The notes under the pieces: generated by a model
What the model saw: only the letters and a program-made list of their open reading frames with translations
Databases searched by the model: none
Told to the model about the DNA's origin: nothing
In this document: piece by piece, positions 17,311 through 25,690 of the stretch
Numbering within the stretch: the stretch's first letter is position 1
Layout of the letters: each line of letters begins with the position of its first letter
Made by a program: the position numbers and the translations under genes
NCBI GenBank assembly: GCA_007123785.1
Contig: SLGL01000146.1
Coordinates: 1-32,908, forward strand
Direction of reading: 5' to 3'
Source of the DNA: Balneolaceae bacterium
GTDB taxonomy: Bacteria; Bacteroidota; Rhodothermia; Balneolales; Balneolaceae
Length of the DNA: 32,908 nucleotides

Positions 17311-17424
17311 TTAGGAGTAACCTTCTCCGTCACTTCCTTCTCCCTCACCCATTCTTGTTTCTGAATAATCTTCTTCAACAATCTTGGGTGTTACCCATTC
17401 ATTTTTTTCTTCGAATCGATCCAT
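17311..17424 (-). CDS. lasA: Lasso-type RiPP precursor peptide (37 aa)
   Basis: The ATG at 17424 was chosen over an upstream in-frame start at 17496 because it gives a standard lasso leader. The leader MDRFEEKNEWVTPKIVEEDY carries the aromatic-x-x-P-x-I/L motif (W10, P13, I15) bound by B1 proteins and a Thr (T23) fitting the penultimate leader position. Taking T at -2, the core is MGEGEGSDGEGYS: Met1-Gly2 as in the x-G start of paeninodin, Asp8 for an eight-residue ring, a five-residue tail and a terminal Ser for the kinase. If the core instead began at the next Gly, Glu9 would give a nine-residue ring. The core is very acidic and short, with only Tyr12 able to act as a steric plug. Confidence 0.8.
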   Translation of the reverse strand: MDRFEEKNEWVTPKIVEEDYSETRMGEGEGSDGEGYS

Positions 17425-17543
17425 AGTTCTGATATTTAATTCATGGTTAGTGCTAATTAGCATAATGAAGTAAAGGAATAATAATTTAAAAGGCAACCTT
17501 AGATTAAACGTTTATAACTTAACTCACTGATAACATTTTGGAT

Positions 17544-18182
17544 TCAGATCAATGAATTTAAAGCGTTTCTGATAGCCTCACCACCTGAAAGCAGATCAAA
17601 CTCAAGCCCCGATGTTTCCGGCATCTCATAAATTTCTGCCAGTACTGCGGCTACATCAGCGCGCGGTATTTCACCACGGTCGAGATTTATTGCGGCTTTC
17701 ACCTTTCCTGTTCCCGGTTCGTTGGTCAGTCTCCCAGGTTTTACGATGGTATAATCAAGGCCGCTGTTCCGCAAGGCATCATCCGCTTCAGCTTTCGCTT
17801 TTTGATAGACCTGAAACACCTCATTACCCCGTGGCGTGTCCAGCCCCATCGCACTGATCATCACAAAACGGGAGATGCCATTTTTTTTCGCTGCATCGAT
17901 CAGTTTAATGGCACCATCACGGTCAACTGTCCACTTTCGGTCGGCCCCGCTTCCGGGACCGGCGCCCGCAGCAAAGAGCACGGCATCTGCATTACCAACC
18001 GCATCGGACAGATCATCAATCTGTTCAATGTCTGCAATGACCGGTTCAACTCCGGCTTTTTTCAGTTCTGCAACCTGTTCCTGTTTACGGACCAAACCTC
18101 TGACTTGGTGCCTGTTTTGAATCAAAAGCGGGTGGAGCAGACGGGCAATCTGCCCGGATGCTCCAACAATCGTAATTTTCAT
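17544..18182 (-). CDS. NAD(P)-binding atypical SDR (YhfK/NmrA-like)
   Basis: This 212-residue protein opens with the Rossmann motif ITIVGASGQIARLLHPLL (G-x-x-G-x-I/x), then QVRGLVRKQEQ (the NADP-type Arg after strand 2), DAVLFAAGAGPGSGADRKWTVDRDGAIKLIDAA, and FVMISAMGLDTP. The final part contains DYTIVKPGRLTNEPGTGKV and ISAADVA-like PRADVAAVLAEIYE. This matches the atypical short-chain dehydrogenases of the YhfK/YwnB type. Many family members sense or use NADPH rather than catalyse a known reaction. It is encoded just upstream of the RiPP precursor in the same direction, 119 bases away, but is probably not part of that pathway. An 18-base perfect palindrome lies 35 bases before its start. Confidence 0.88.
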   Translation of the reverse strand: MKITIVGASGQIARLLHPLLIQNRHQVRGLVRKQEQVAELKKAGVEPVIADIEQIDDLSDAVGNADAVLFAAGAGPGSGADRKWTVDRDGAIKLIDAAKKNGISRFVMISAMGLDTPRGNEVFQVYQKAKAEADDALRNSGLDYTIVKPGRLTNEPGTGKVKAAINLDRGEIPRADVAAVLAEIYEMPETSGLEFDLLSGGEAIRNALNSLI

Positions 18183-18216
18183 TGTTCAGAAAGTTAATTT
18201 CATTAACAGTTTTTTA

Positions 18217-18234
18217 GCATTATTGCAATAATGC
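18217..18234. promoter_or_regulatory. 18-base perfect palindrome, possible operator
   Basis: GCATTATTGCAATAATGC is a complete palindrome 35 bases upstream of the minus-strand NAD(P)-binding gene (start 18182) and 46 bases after the stop of the DUF1080 gene (18281). On the minus strand it is followed by A's and on the plus strand by AGTAA, so it lacks the T-run of a terminator. A dimeric regulator site is a plausible reading. Confidence 0.4.
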
Positions 18235-18280
18235 AGTAAATGGATCACCTAAACTTTTCCTGGCTGATACTCCGGAAAAA

Positions 18281-19009
18281 TCAAAGCTCTCGGATTCGAA
18301 TATTTCGGAAACGTACTTCATCTCCGTGATCCTGCAACCCAATGTGGCCTTTGGGTGCATTTCCAAATGAAGGATGACATTCAAATTTAGTGCCGCGGAT
18401 AAGATCATACCACTCGGGAGACCAGCGTTCAAATTCTACCACAAGTTCACCATTTTGCCAGTACTCAACAGAAGGCCCATCGGATACAATCCTTACGGAA
18501 TTCCATTCACCCTGTGGTCTTGTATTTTGTGGTTCAGGGGCTTTTTTCTCGTAGAGAGCACCAGAAAGCTGATTATCATCGAGATTCGGGAAAGCATCAT
18601 TGTCCAGAATCTGCATCTCAATTCCGGACCAGAAAATTGCCTGATCGGGTTGCTCTACAATGTGGTGGAAAATACCACTGTTACCCCGTTCCGAAATCCA
18701 CCACTCCAGCTCGAGCTCAAAATCCTGATACCGTTCGTTTGTGATTAAATCCAGAGGGCCGGTTTCCACTCCTTCTACAGGGCGGAAAATTAACACTCCG
18801 TCTTCAACAGTCCAGCCATGTTCGGGAAACGAATCCTGGTTATAAACCCTCCAGTTTTCAGTTGAAACTCCATCAAAAAGCAGCTCCCAGCCTTCGTCAA
18901 TTTCTTCCTGGGTGAGTGTTTTAGGCAGAGTTTCTGTGTCGGTGTTGGAATTCAGCATAAAACCATACATGCTGAATGAAAATAAGAGAGTAAGAAGTAA
19001 TGCTTTCAT
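18281..19009 (-). CDS. Exported DUF1080 (3-keto-disaccharide hydrolase family) protein
   Basis: The 242-residue protein has a signal peptide (MKALLLTLLFSFSMYGFML) without a lipobox Cys. The DUF1080 domain covers about residues 37-242: WELLFDGVSTENWRVYN, HGWTVEDGVLIF, ELEWWISERGNSGIFHHI, IEMQILDNDAF, then PQGEWNSVRIV and the ending GHIGLQDHGDEVRFRNIRIREL. It is a paralogue of the lipoprotein encoded at 4927 but lacks the membrane anchor, so it is probably free in the periplasm or secreted. It likely acts on oxidised glycosides. It is a single-gene unit, divergent from the amidohydrolase genes that start at 19210. Confidence 0.88.
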   Translation of the reverse strand: MKALLLTLLFSFSMYGFMLNSNTDTETLPKTLTQEEIDEGWELLFDGVSTENWRVYNQDSFPEHGWTVEDGVLIFRPVEGVETGPLDLITNERYQDFELELEWWISERGNSGIFHHIVEQPDQAIFWSGIEMQILDNDAFPNLDDNQLSGALYEKKAPEPQNTRPQGEWNSVRIVSDGPSVEYWQNGELVVEFERWSPEWYDLIRGTKFECHPSFGNAPKGHIGLQDHGDEVRFRNIRIREL

Positions 19010-19209
19010 AATAACTCATCATTTTAACTATTGCGATTGGATTTTTCTGATTTTGAAAATATCAAAACAACCACTGGGTTCGAAATGGTTTTCTGATTTT
19101 ATAAGGTTATTTACATCTTGCCTGCCATGTTTTCTTTTTTAAAATCAAACCGGGAATACCTAAGTTATTTTCCGATTTAAAAACTTTAACCATTTAAACG
19201 AGCTGACCC

Positions 19210-20514
19210 ATGAAATCTCTATCCAGTTTATTGGTTTTGCTGCTCTGTTTTACTTTACCCCTGCAGGCACAAGACCGCCCTCATGTTTTTGAGGGAGCAG
19301 AAATCATTCCCATCACCGGCGAACCGATAACAAACGGTGTACTGATTGTGGAAAATGGTGTGATCACAGCCGTTGGTGAAACAGGCGCCATACCCATTCC
19401 TGATAATGCCGAGCGAGCCGATCTTTCCGGGAAAGTGATTATGCCGGGCCTTGTAGACACCCACTCCCATATCGGTTAAGGGGACGGAGGGGACAGATCT
19501 GCAGCCCTGCATGCCGATGTGCGCATCCTTGATACCATCGACCCGAGAAGTAAAACCTTCAGAAAAGCTGCTGCTGGCGGATTAACTTCCATGAATATCA
19601 TGCCCGGCTCAGGTTTACTGATGAGCGGGCAAACCGTCTATGTAAAACCCAAACCGGCCAACACCATCGAAGAAATGCTGATTATGGTGGATGAAGAGTC
19701 CGGTATCTACGGTGGGCTGAAAATGGCCAATGGCACCAATCCACTTCGCACCGATGGCACACCCGGAACGCGAGCCAAATCAGCCGCACTCGTACGCTCC
19801 CTTTTTGTTCAGGCACAGGAATACAAAACCCAGTTTGATGAAGCCGACGGCGATCCCGAAAAAAAACCATCCCGCGACCTCCAGATGGAAACCCTGGTTG
19901 AAGTGCTGGAAGGCAAGCGGATCGTTCACAATCACACCCACCGCCACGACGATATTCTCACCGCAATCCGCCTGGCTGATGAATTCGGTTATCGCATGGT
20001 TTTACAGCATGTAAGTGAGGGCTGGAAAGTAGCCGATGAAATCGCGGCTTCCGGTTATCCCGCATCCATTATCGGGCTGGACTCCCCCGGCGGGAAGCTT
20101 GAAGCGATCAATCTCCTCAACACCAACGGGAAGGAACTGGAACGAGCCGGAGCTGATGTAGCCTTTCACACTGATGATCCGGTTGTGGACTCACGTTTTT
20201 TCTTGCGGATGGCTGCTTTCGGAGTGAGAGAAGGAATGAGCCGTGAAAAAGCGCTCCAGGCCCTCACCATCGCCGGGGCCCGAATGATGGATATCGACGA
20301 TCGGGTGGGTTCGCTTGAACCGGGCAAAGATGCTGATTTTATCATCCTCTCCGGCGACCCGTTCAGTGTGTACACTCACGTACAGCAAACCTGGATTGAG
20401 GGGGAAAAAATCTGGGATCGCGACAATCCTGAAGACCGGGAATACGCCGTCGGAGGTTATGAAATCTTCCGGGCATCTGCAAACTCTCACACACACCTGG
20501 AGGGCTATAAATAA
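19210..20514 (+). pseudogene. Periplasmic amidohydrolase, metal-ligand set present, in-frame TAA
   Basis: Read through one stop, the frame encodes a 434-residue imidazolonepropionase-like amidohydrolase with signal peptide (cleavage after LQAQ). The composite-domain start is VFEGAEIIPITGEPI, and the metal motif is MPGLVDTHSHIG. Further ligands are in VHNHTHRHDD, VLQHVSEG and FHTDDP, and it ends with the usual SLEPGKDADFIILSGDP. A TAA at 19477-19479 follows HSHIG directly, and the frame resumes as GDGGDRSAALHADVRILD, a conserved continuation; GAA to TAA would restore it. The substrate is unknown. Its own stop overlaps the next ATG by one base (TAATG), so the two proteins are probably made together and may form a complex. 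Confidence 0.85.
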
Positions 20515-21758
20515 TGAAATATCTTAAAAGATTAATCTCAGATTATACACCAGTAAAATCTCAGCTATACATACTTTTTGCCGGTTTCTTATTGACGGTA
20601 ATGTGGCAGAATGCCAATGCACAAATCGCTGTAATAGGAGAAACTGTGTACACCGTAAGCGGCGATCCCATTACGAATGGAGTGGTTCTGATCAGTGACG
20701 GTAAAATTGAGGAAGTTGGCTCGGAAGCCAGCATTGAAATTCCGGCTGGATATGAAGTTCACGAAGCAAGTGTAGTCACCCCCGGGTTGATTGACGCCCG
20801 CACGGTGGTTGGCCTGGCAGGATACTATAACGAAGACCACGATCAGGATCAGATCGAAACATCTGACGCTGTGCAGCCAGAACTCCGCGCGATCGACTCC
20901 TACAATGCAAGAGAGTTTCTGGTCAATTATCTCATGGAAGAGGGGATCACCACGGTTCACACCGGACATGGTCCCGGTGCCGTTATCAGCGGGCAAACCA
21001 TGATTGCCAAAACCACCGGCACAACGGTAGATCAGGCACTGGTAGATTCCACAACAATGATTGCTGTTACACTTGGCCCGAGTGTGGGCAGTAACTTTAG
21101 TTCGCCGGGTACGCGTTCCAAGCTCATCTCCGTACTTCGGCAGGACCTGATCCGCGCGGAAGATTACGCCACAAAGCGAGCAGAGGGGAATGTAAACAGC
21201 CGTGATTTGAAAATGGAATCCCTCGCCGATCTTCTGGACGGTAAAATTACCGCACTGGTTACCGCTCACACTGCCAGCGACATCATGACCGCTCTGCGTG
21301 TGCAGCGTGAATTCGGCTTTCCGATGGTTCTCGACGGTGCTTCGGAAGCGTACCTTGTGATTGATGAGATCAGAGAAGCGGGTGTGCCTGTCATCATTCA
21401 CCCCACTATGATTCGTCCTTTCGGTGAGGCAAAAAACTCATCATTCGAAACGGCCTCAAAACTCCATAAAGCGGGAATTCCCGTGGCATTTCAGAGCGGT
21501 TACGAAGGATATGTTCCTAAAACCCGTGTTGTAAAATTTGAAGCTGCCATCGCAGCAGCACACGGCTTGGGGATGGAAAACGCAATTTATGCCTTAACGC
21601 TCGGTTCAGCCGGCATTCTTGGAATTGACAACCGCGTAGGCTCCCTCGAACCCGGCAAAGATGCCGATATTGTACTTTTTGACGGCGATCCATTCGAATA
21701 TCTCACAAATGTAAATTCTGTGATCATCGACGGAAATGTAGTTTATCAGCGGGATTGA
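20514..21758 (+). CDS. Amidohydrolase-like protein lacking metal ligands
   Basis: The 414-residue protein has an N-terminal segment of 36 residues that acts as a signal peptide or anchor (LYILFAGFLLTVMWQNANAQ). It aligns by eye along its length with the preceding amidohydrolase: VIGETVYTVSGDPITNGVV, TPGLIDARTVVG, VISGQTMIAKTTG, ALYALTLGSAGILGIDNRVGSLEPGKDADIVLFDGDP. But the metal residues are replaced: H-S-H reads A-R-T, the H-N-H-x-H region reads TAHTA, Q-H reads D-G, and H-T-D-D reads Q-S-G-Y. It is thus predicted to be catalytically dead. The one-base overlap with the active paralogue suggests a regulatory or structural partner. A long terminator hairpin follows. Confidence 0.88.
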   Translation: MKYLKRLISDYTPVKSQLYILFAGFLLTVMWQNANAQIAVIGETVYTVSGDPITNGVVLISDGKIEEVGSEASIEIPAGYEVHEASVVTPGLIDARTVVGLAGYYNEDHDQDQIETSDAVQPELRAIDSYNAREFLVNYLMEEGITTVHTGHGPGAVISGQTMIAKTTGTTVDQALVDSTTMIAVTLGPSVGSNFSSPGTRSKLISVLRQDLIRAEDYATKRAEGNVNSRDLKMESLADLLDGKITALVTAHTASDIMTALRVQREFGFPMVLDGASEAYLVIDEIREAGVPVIIHPTMIRPFGEAKNSSFETASKLHKAGIPVAFQSGYEGYVPKTRVVKFEAAIAAAHGLGMENAIYALTLGSAGILGIDNRVGSLEPGKDADIVLFDGDPFEYLTNVNSVIIDGNVVYQRD

Positions 21759-21770
21759 TTCCATCCATCA

Positions 21771-21810
21771 AATCTTCAGGGTTTCATTTACAGACGAAAC
21801 CCTGAAGATT
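21771..21810. terminator. Long perfect hairpin, terminator
   Basis: AATCTTCAGGGTTTC (21771-21785) pairs over 15 bases with GAAACCCTGAAGATT (21796-21810) around a 10-base loop. On the plus strand it is followed by TTCTTT, a modest T-run. It separates the amidohydrolase pair from the propeller fusion gene. Confidence 0.8.
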
Positions 21811-21944
21811 TTCTTTAACAAATATTTCAAGAGTAATCCCTCCTTCTTGGCAGACAACTTTTACAAAAGAATCTTTGTTGATTTGCTATGTTTACAGCCC
21901 CAAAACACCTGTTTGGGTAGAATATCAATAATACAACTGCTTAA

Positions 21945-24900
21945 ATGAAAACTGCGCTACATTTTCTCATATCTTTTTTGATGGCTTCCACCATCGCTTT
22001 AAACGGGCCGCTTCACGCTCAGAATAACAATAACAACGGCAATAAGGAACCAAGCCACAAAGACCTGCCGCTTGATCCCGACCGCAGCGTGCATATTCAA
22101 TCGAATGAAGGAACCTGGATATCGCTCGATGTTCATCCGTCTGGTGAAAAAATTGTACTTGAATACATGGGCAATCTATTTGAAATGCCCATAAAAGGAG
22201 GAGAAACCACACAATTAACACACGGAATGGCTTATGATGCTCAGCCAGTTTATAACCCGGACGGTAGCAAAATAGCTTTCATTTCTGATCGCAGTGGAGG
22301 AGAAAACGTGTGGATCATGGATCTGGAAACGATGGAGACCGAACAGCGTACAAATGGTAATAATTTCAGAATGCAGTCACCAGTCTTTACACCCGATGGC
22401 AATTACATCATTGCCGCGCGGGCTGGTCTTCGCGGCGGGGTTCACAAACTCTGGATGTATCATGTAGACGGTGGCAGCGGAACCGAGTTTATGGATACTG
22501 CCAACAACATTAAGACTATCGAACCTGCATTCGGCGGAGATGACCGGTACCTCTGGTTCTCACAGCGATCAGGCGACTGGCAGTACAACGCGATTTTTCC
22601 ACAGTACCAGATTGCCAGGTTTGACCGTGAAACTGGTGAAATTCATACGCAGACGGCCCGGCTTGGTTCGGCCTTTCGTCCCACACTCTCCTCTGATGGA
22701 AAATGGCTCGTGTATGGCACGCGCCACGAGCAGGAAACGGGACTGCGTATCCGCGATCTAGAAACCGGTAACGAGCGGTGGCTTGCCTATCCCATCCAGC
22801 GGGATGATCAGGAATCAAGGGCCACGCGTGATGTACTGCCCACCATGAGTTTTACTCCCGATAACAGTGCTGTGATTACAACATTCGGCGGCCGAATTTG
22901 GCGCATTCCGGTCGACCCTCATGATGAAACCATCGAAATTCCTTTTGAAATAGATACGAAAATCGAACTTGGCCCGCGCCTGGAGTTCAAGTATCCGGTT
23001 GAGGATGAACCTGAATTTATTGCCAGACAGATTCGTGATGCGGTTCCATCACCCGAAGGCACTCAGCTCGCCTTCACCGTACTGAACGATCTGTATGTAA
23101 TGAACCTTCCGGAGGGAGAACCCCAAAAACTGACCGGTTTCGAACGCGTTGAAGCATTCCCCGCCTGGTCACCTGACGGCCAATGGATCGCATTTGCTAC
23201 CTGGAATCAGGAAGAAGGCGGACACATCTACCGGATGCGAAGTGACGGTGGCGGAAATGAGCAGCGGCTGACCGAAGAACCGGGCATTTATCAGTAGATT
23301 GCCTGGTCTAAAACGCAGGATCGCATCGTAGCTATTCGCGGTGATAAACGGGTGTACTACGAGTCTCCGGGCCCGATTGTACCATTTGCCGCTGATGGTT
23401 TGATCTGGATTCCCTCTGGAGGAGGTGAAATCAGTTTCATTGCCAGTACAGACGGACGAAGTAATCCGCATTTTGTAAAGAATGATGACCGAATCTACCT
23501 GAACCATTCCCAGCGCGGACTGATTTCCATCCGATATGACGGAACTGATGAACGAGAGCATGTGGCCGTTACCGGAAGCACACCGCCCGGAGCCCAGCAG
23601 CCTCAGCGAGCCTCCATCATTTTGAAAGCACCCGAAGGTGATCAGGCACTTGCCATGGTAGGTAGTGATATTTACACCGTTACAATTCCGCGTGCAGGAG
23701 ATGCCCCGACCATTAACGTGTCGAACCCGCAATCAGCTGCATTCCCAGCAGCCAAGCTGACTGATATCGGCGGGCAGTTTCCTGCCTGGGGTTGGGATGG
23801 CCGAACTCTACACTGGTCCATCGGAAAAGGCCACTTCATCTATAACATGGATGATGCGAAAGAACGAGAGCGTGAGCAGGAAGAATACGATCGTGAAAAA
23901 GCTGAAGCCGAGAAAGAGGAAGATGAGAATGATGAGGACGAAGAAAATGGTGATAATGGAAATGGAGATAGAGATAGAGATGATCAGGATGAAGTAAATG
24001 GCAATGCCGAAGAAGATGAAGATGACCGGCCCGAAGATTACGAAGCCGAAGAACTCACCATTGAAATTCCTGCTACCCGGGATCTGCCTGAAGGAGTACT
24101 GGCACTTCGCGGTGTGACAGTCATTACCATGAACGGCTACGAAATTATCGAAAATGCCGACCTGGTGATCCGGGACAGCCGAATAGAAGCAGTCGGAGAG
24201 CGGGGAAGTGTGGAGATTCCAGATGATGCAGAAATCAAAGATGTATCAGGACAAACCATCATTCCCGGCTTTATTGACACACACGCCCACGTAAGGCCAT
24301 TCCGAAATCTGCATCAGCCGCAGATCTGGTCGTTTATAGCGAATCTGGCGTATGGTGTAACTACCCTGCGTGATCCCCAAACCGGGACAACCGATATTCT
24401 CACGTATGCCGATCAGGTGACAGCCGGAACAATTCTCGGGCCGAGAATTTACCAGACCGGACCCGGAGTTTTCTGGACCGAGCAGATCCGCGACCTTGAT
24501 CACGCCCGGGATATTCTCAAACGGTACAGCAAATATTACGATACAAAAACCATCAAGATGTATGTGGCCGGAAATCGAGAACAGCGCCAGTGGATTCTGA
24601 AAGCTGCCAAAGAACAAGAACTGATGCCCACCACAGAAGGATCACTTGACATGAAACTGAACATGAACATGCTCATTGACGGCTACCCGGGACAGGAACA
24701 TAATTATCCTGTAACTCCGGTTTACTCTGATGTGATTCAGGTAACGGCCGAAGCACAAATGGCCTACACCCCCACGCTGCTGGTAACCTATGGCGGCCCC
24801 TGGGCCGAAAACTATTTTTTTATGACAGAAAATGCCGCCAGTGATCCCAAACTGCGAAACTTTACTCCGCGCAGAGAACTGGACGGCAAAGCGCTGAGGC

Positions 24901-25355
24901 GGAGTGCCGGATGGTTCCATGAAGATGAATATGTGATGGACCGCCAGTCCAAAACCGTAAAGCAAATCTACGAGGCTGGAGGTATCAGCGGTGTTGGAAG
25001 TCACGGGCAACTCCAGGGCCTCGGTTTCCACTGGGAACTCTGGGCAATGGCCTGGGATGATATGGATCCTCACCAGGCACTGAGAATTGCTACCATTCAG
25101 GGAGCAAAAGCGATCGGTCTGGATGGCGATATCGGTACAATTGAAGAAGGAAAACTGGCTGACTTGCTGATTCTGGAACGAAATCCGCTCGAAAACATCC
25201 GATATACCAACACCATCCGTCAGGTAATGAAAAACGGACGCCTCTACGACGGGGATTCACTCAATGAAATCTGGCCGGAAGAAAGGGCAGTAGGACGTCT
25301 CTGGTTCCATGAAGAAGAGCCCAGCGGACTACCGGGACTGCATATGGCAGATTAG
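21945..25355 (+). pseudogene. Propeller-amidohydrolase fusion with in-frame TAG
   Basis: Read through one TAG (23295-23297), this is a 1136-residue exported protein (signal peptide ending LHAQ). Residues about 40-620 are PD40/tricorn-like propeller repeats such as PVYNPDGSKIAFISDRSGGENVWIMD and PAWSPDGQWIAFATW. Residues about 638-703 are a very acidic, repetitive linker (EEDENDEDEENG, DRDRDDQDEV). Residues about 715-1110 form an amidohydrolase with IPGFIDTHAHV, TIKMYV and a closing GTIEEGKLADLLILERNP. The TAG follows GIYQ and the frame resumes with IAWSKTQDRI, in the middle of a propeller blade, so a Q codon (CAG) mutated to TAG is the simplest origin. Fusions of this type are known in marine bacteria; their substrate is unknown to me. 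Confidence 0.85.
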
Positions 25356-25690
25356 TATTTTTGCGGGATACTGGATGCTGGACACGGGTTGCAATTCAGA
25401 ATTCGGGTTACGTCTTTATTATTTGAAAATTGAAATTTGTGATTTCGGAATTTGTACTACCTCTTACATGTCTTAAAGTTTTCCAGGATGAATGCAAAGA
25501 AGCAAAAATTATGATACGAAGCCATATCTACTGCCCACTTCCATTTGTTAACTTTTTGAGAAGTGTTACTCAGTTGTAGAAAAAAGCCCTGTCCATAGCA
25601 AAATTGGCAGAATCTCTATTATTTCAGTTAATCTGAGGAAATTTCCTTTTCCATTTTATCCGTCCGCTCTTTTTTTGTATGATTTGAATC
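25356..25690. other. Intergenic region, nothing recognised
   Basis: This 335-base AT-rich gap separates the fusion gene from the SDR-ALDH operon. I see no reading frame with protein character, no RNA gene and no strong hairpin. It must contain the promoter for the operon. Confidence 0.5.

Noticed and set aside
17311..17496. 61-residue version of the precursor with a hydrophobic N-terminus
   Set aside because: The longer start adds a membrane-like segment not seen in lasso precursors; the ATG at 17424 gives a standard leader of about 24 residues.
20589..21401. 270-codon minus-strand frame inside the second amidohydrolase gene
   Set aside because: It lies antisense to a clear family member and shows no recognisable motif or start signal.
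13300..23297. Reassigned stop codons (TAA/TAG read as an amino acid)
   Set aside because: TAA, TAG and TGA all end neighbouring genes at the expected protein length (for example TAA in lpdA, TAG in the TPR gene, TGA in purM), so the standard code holds.
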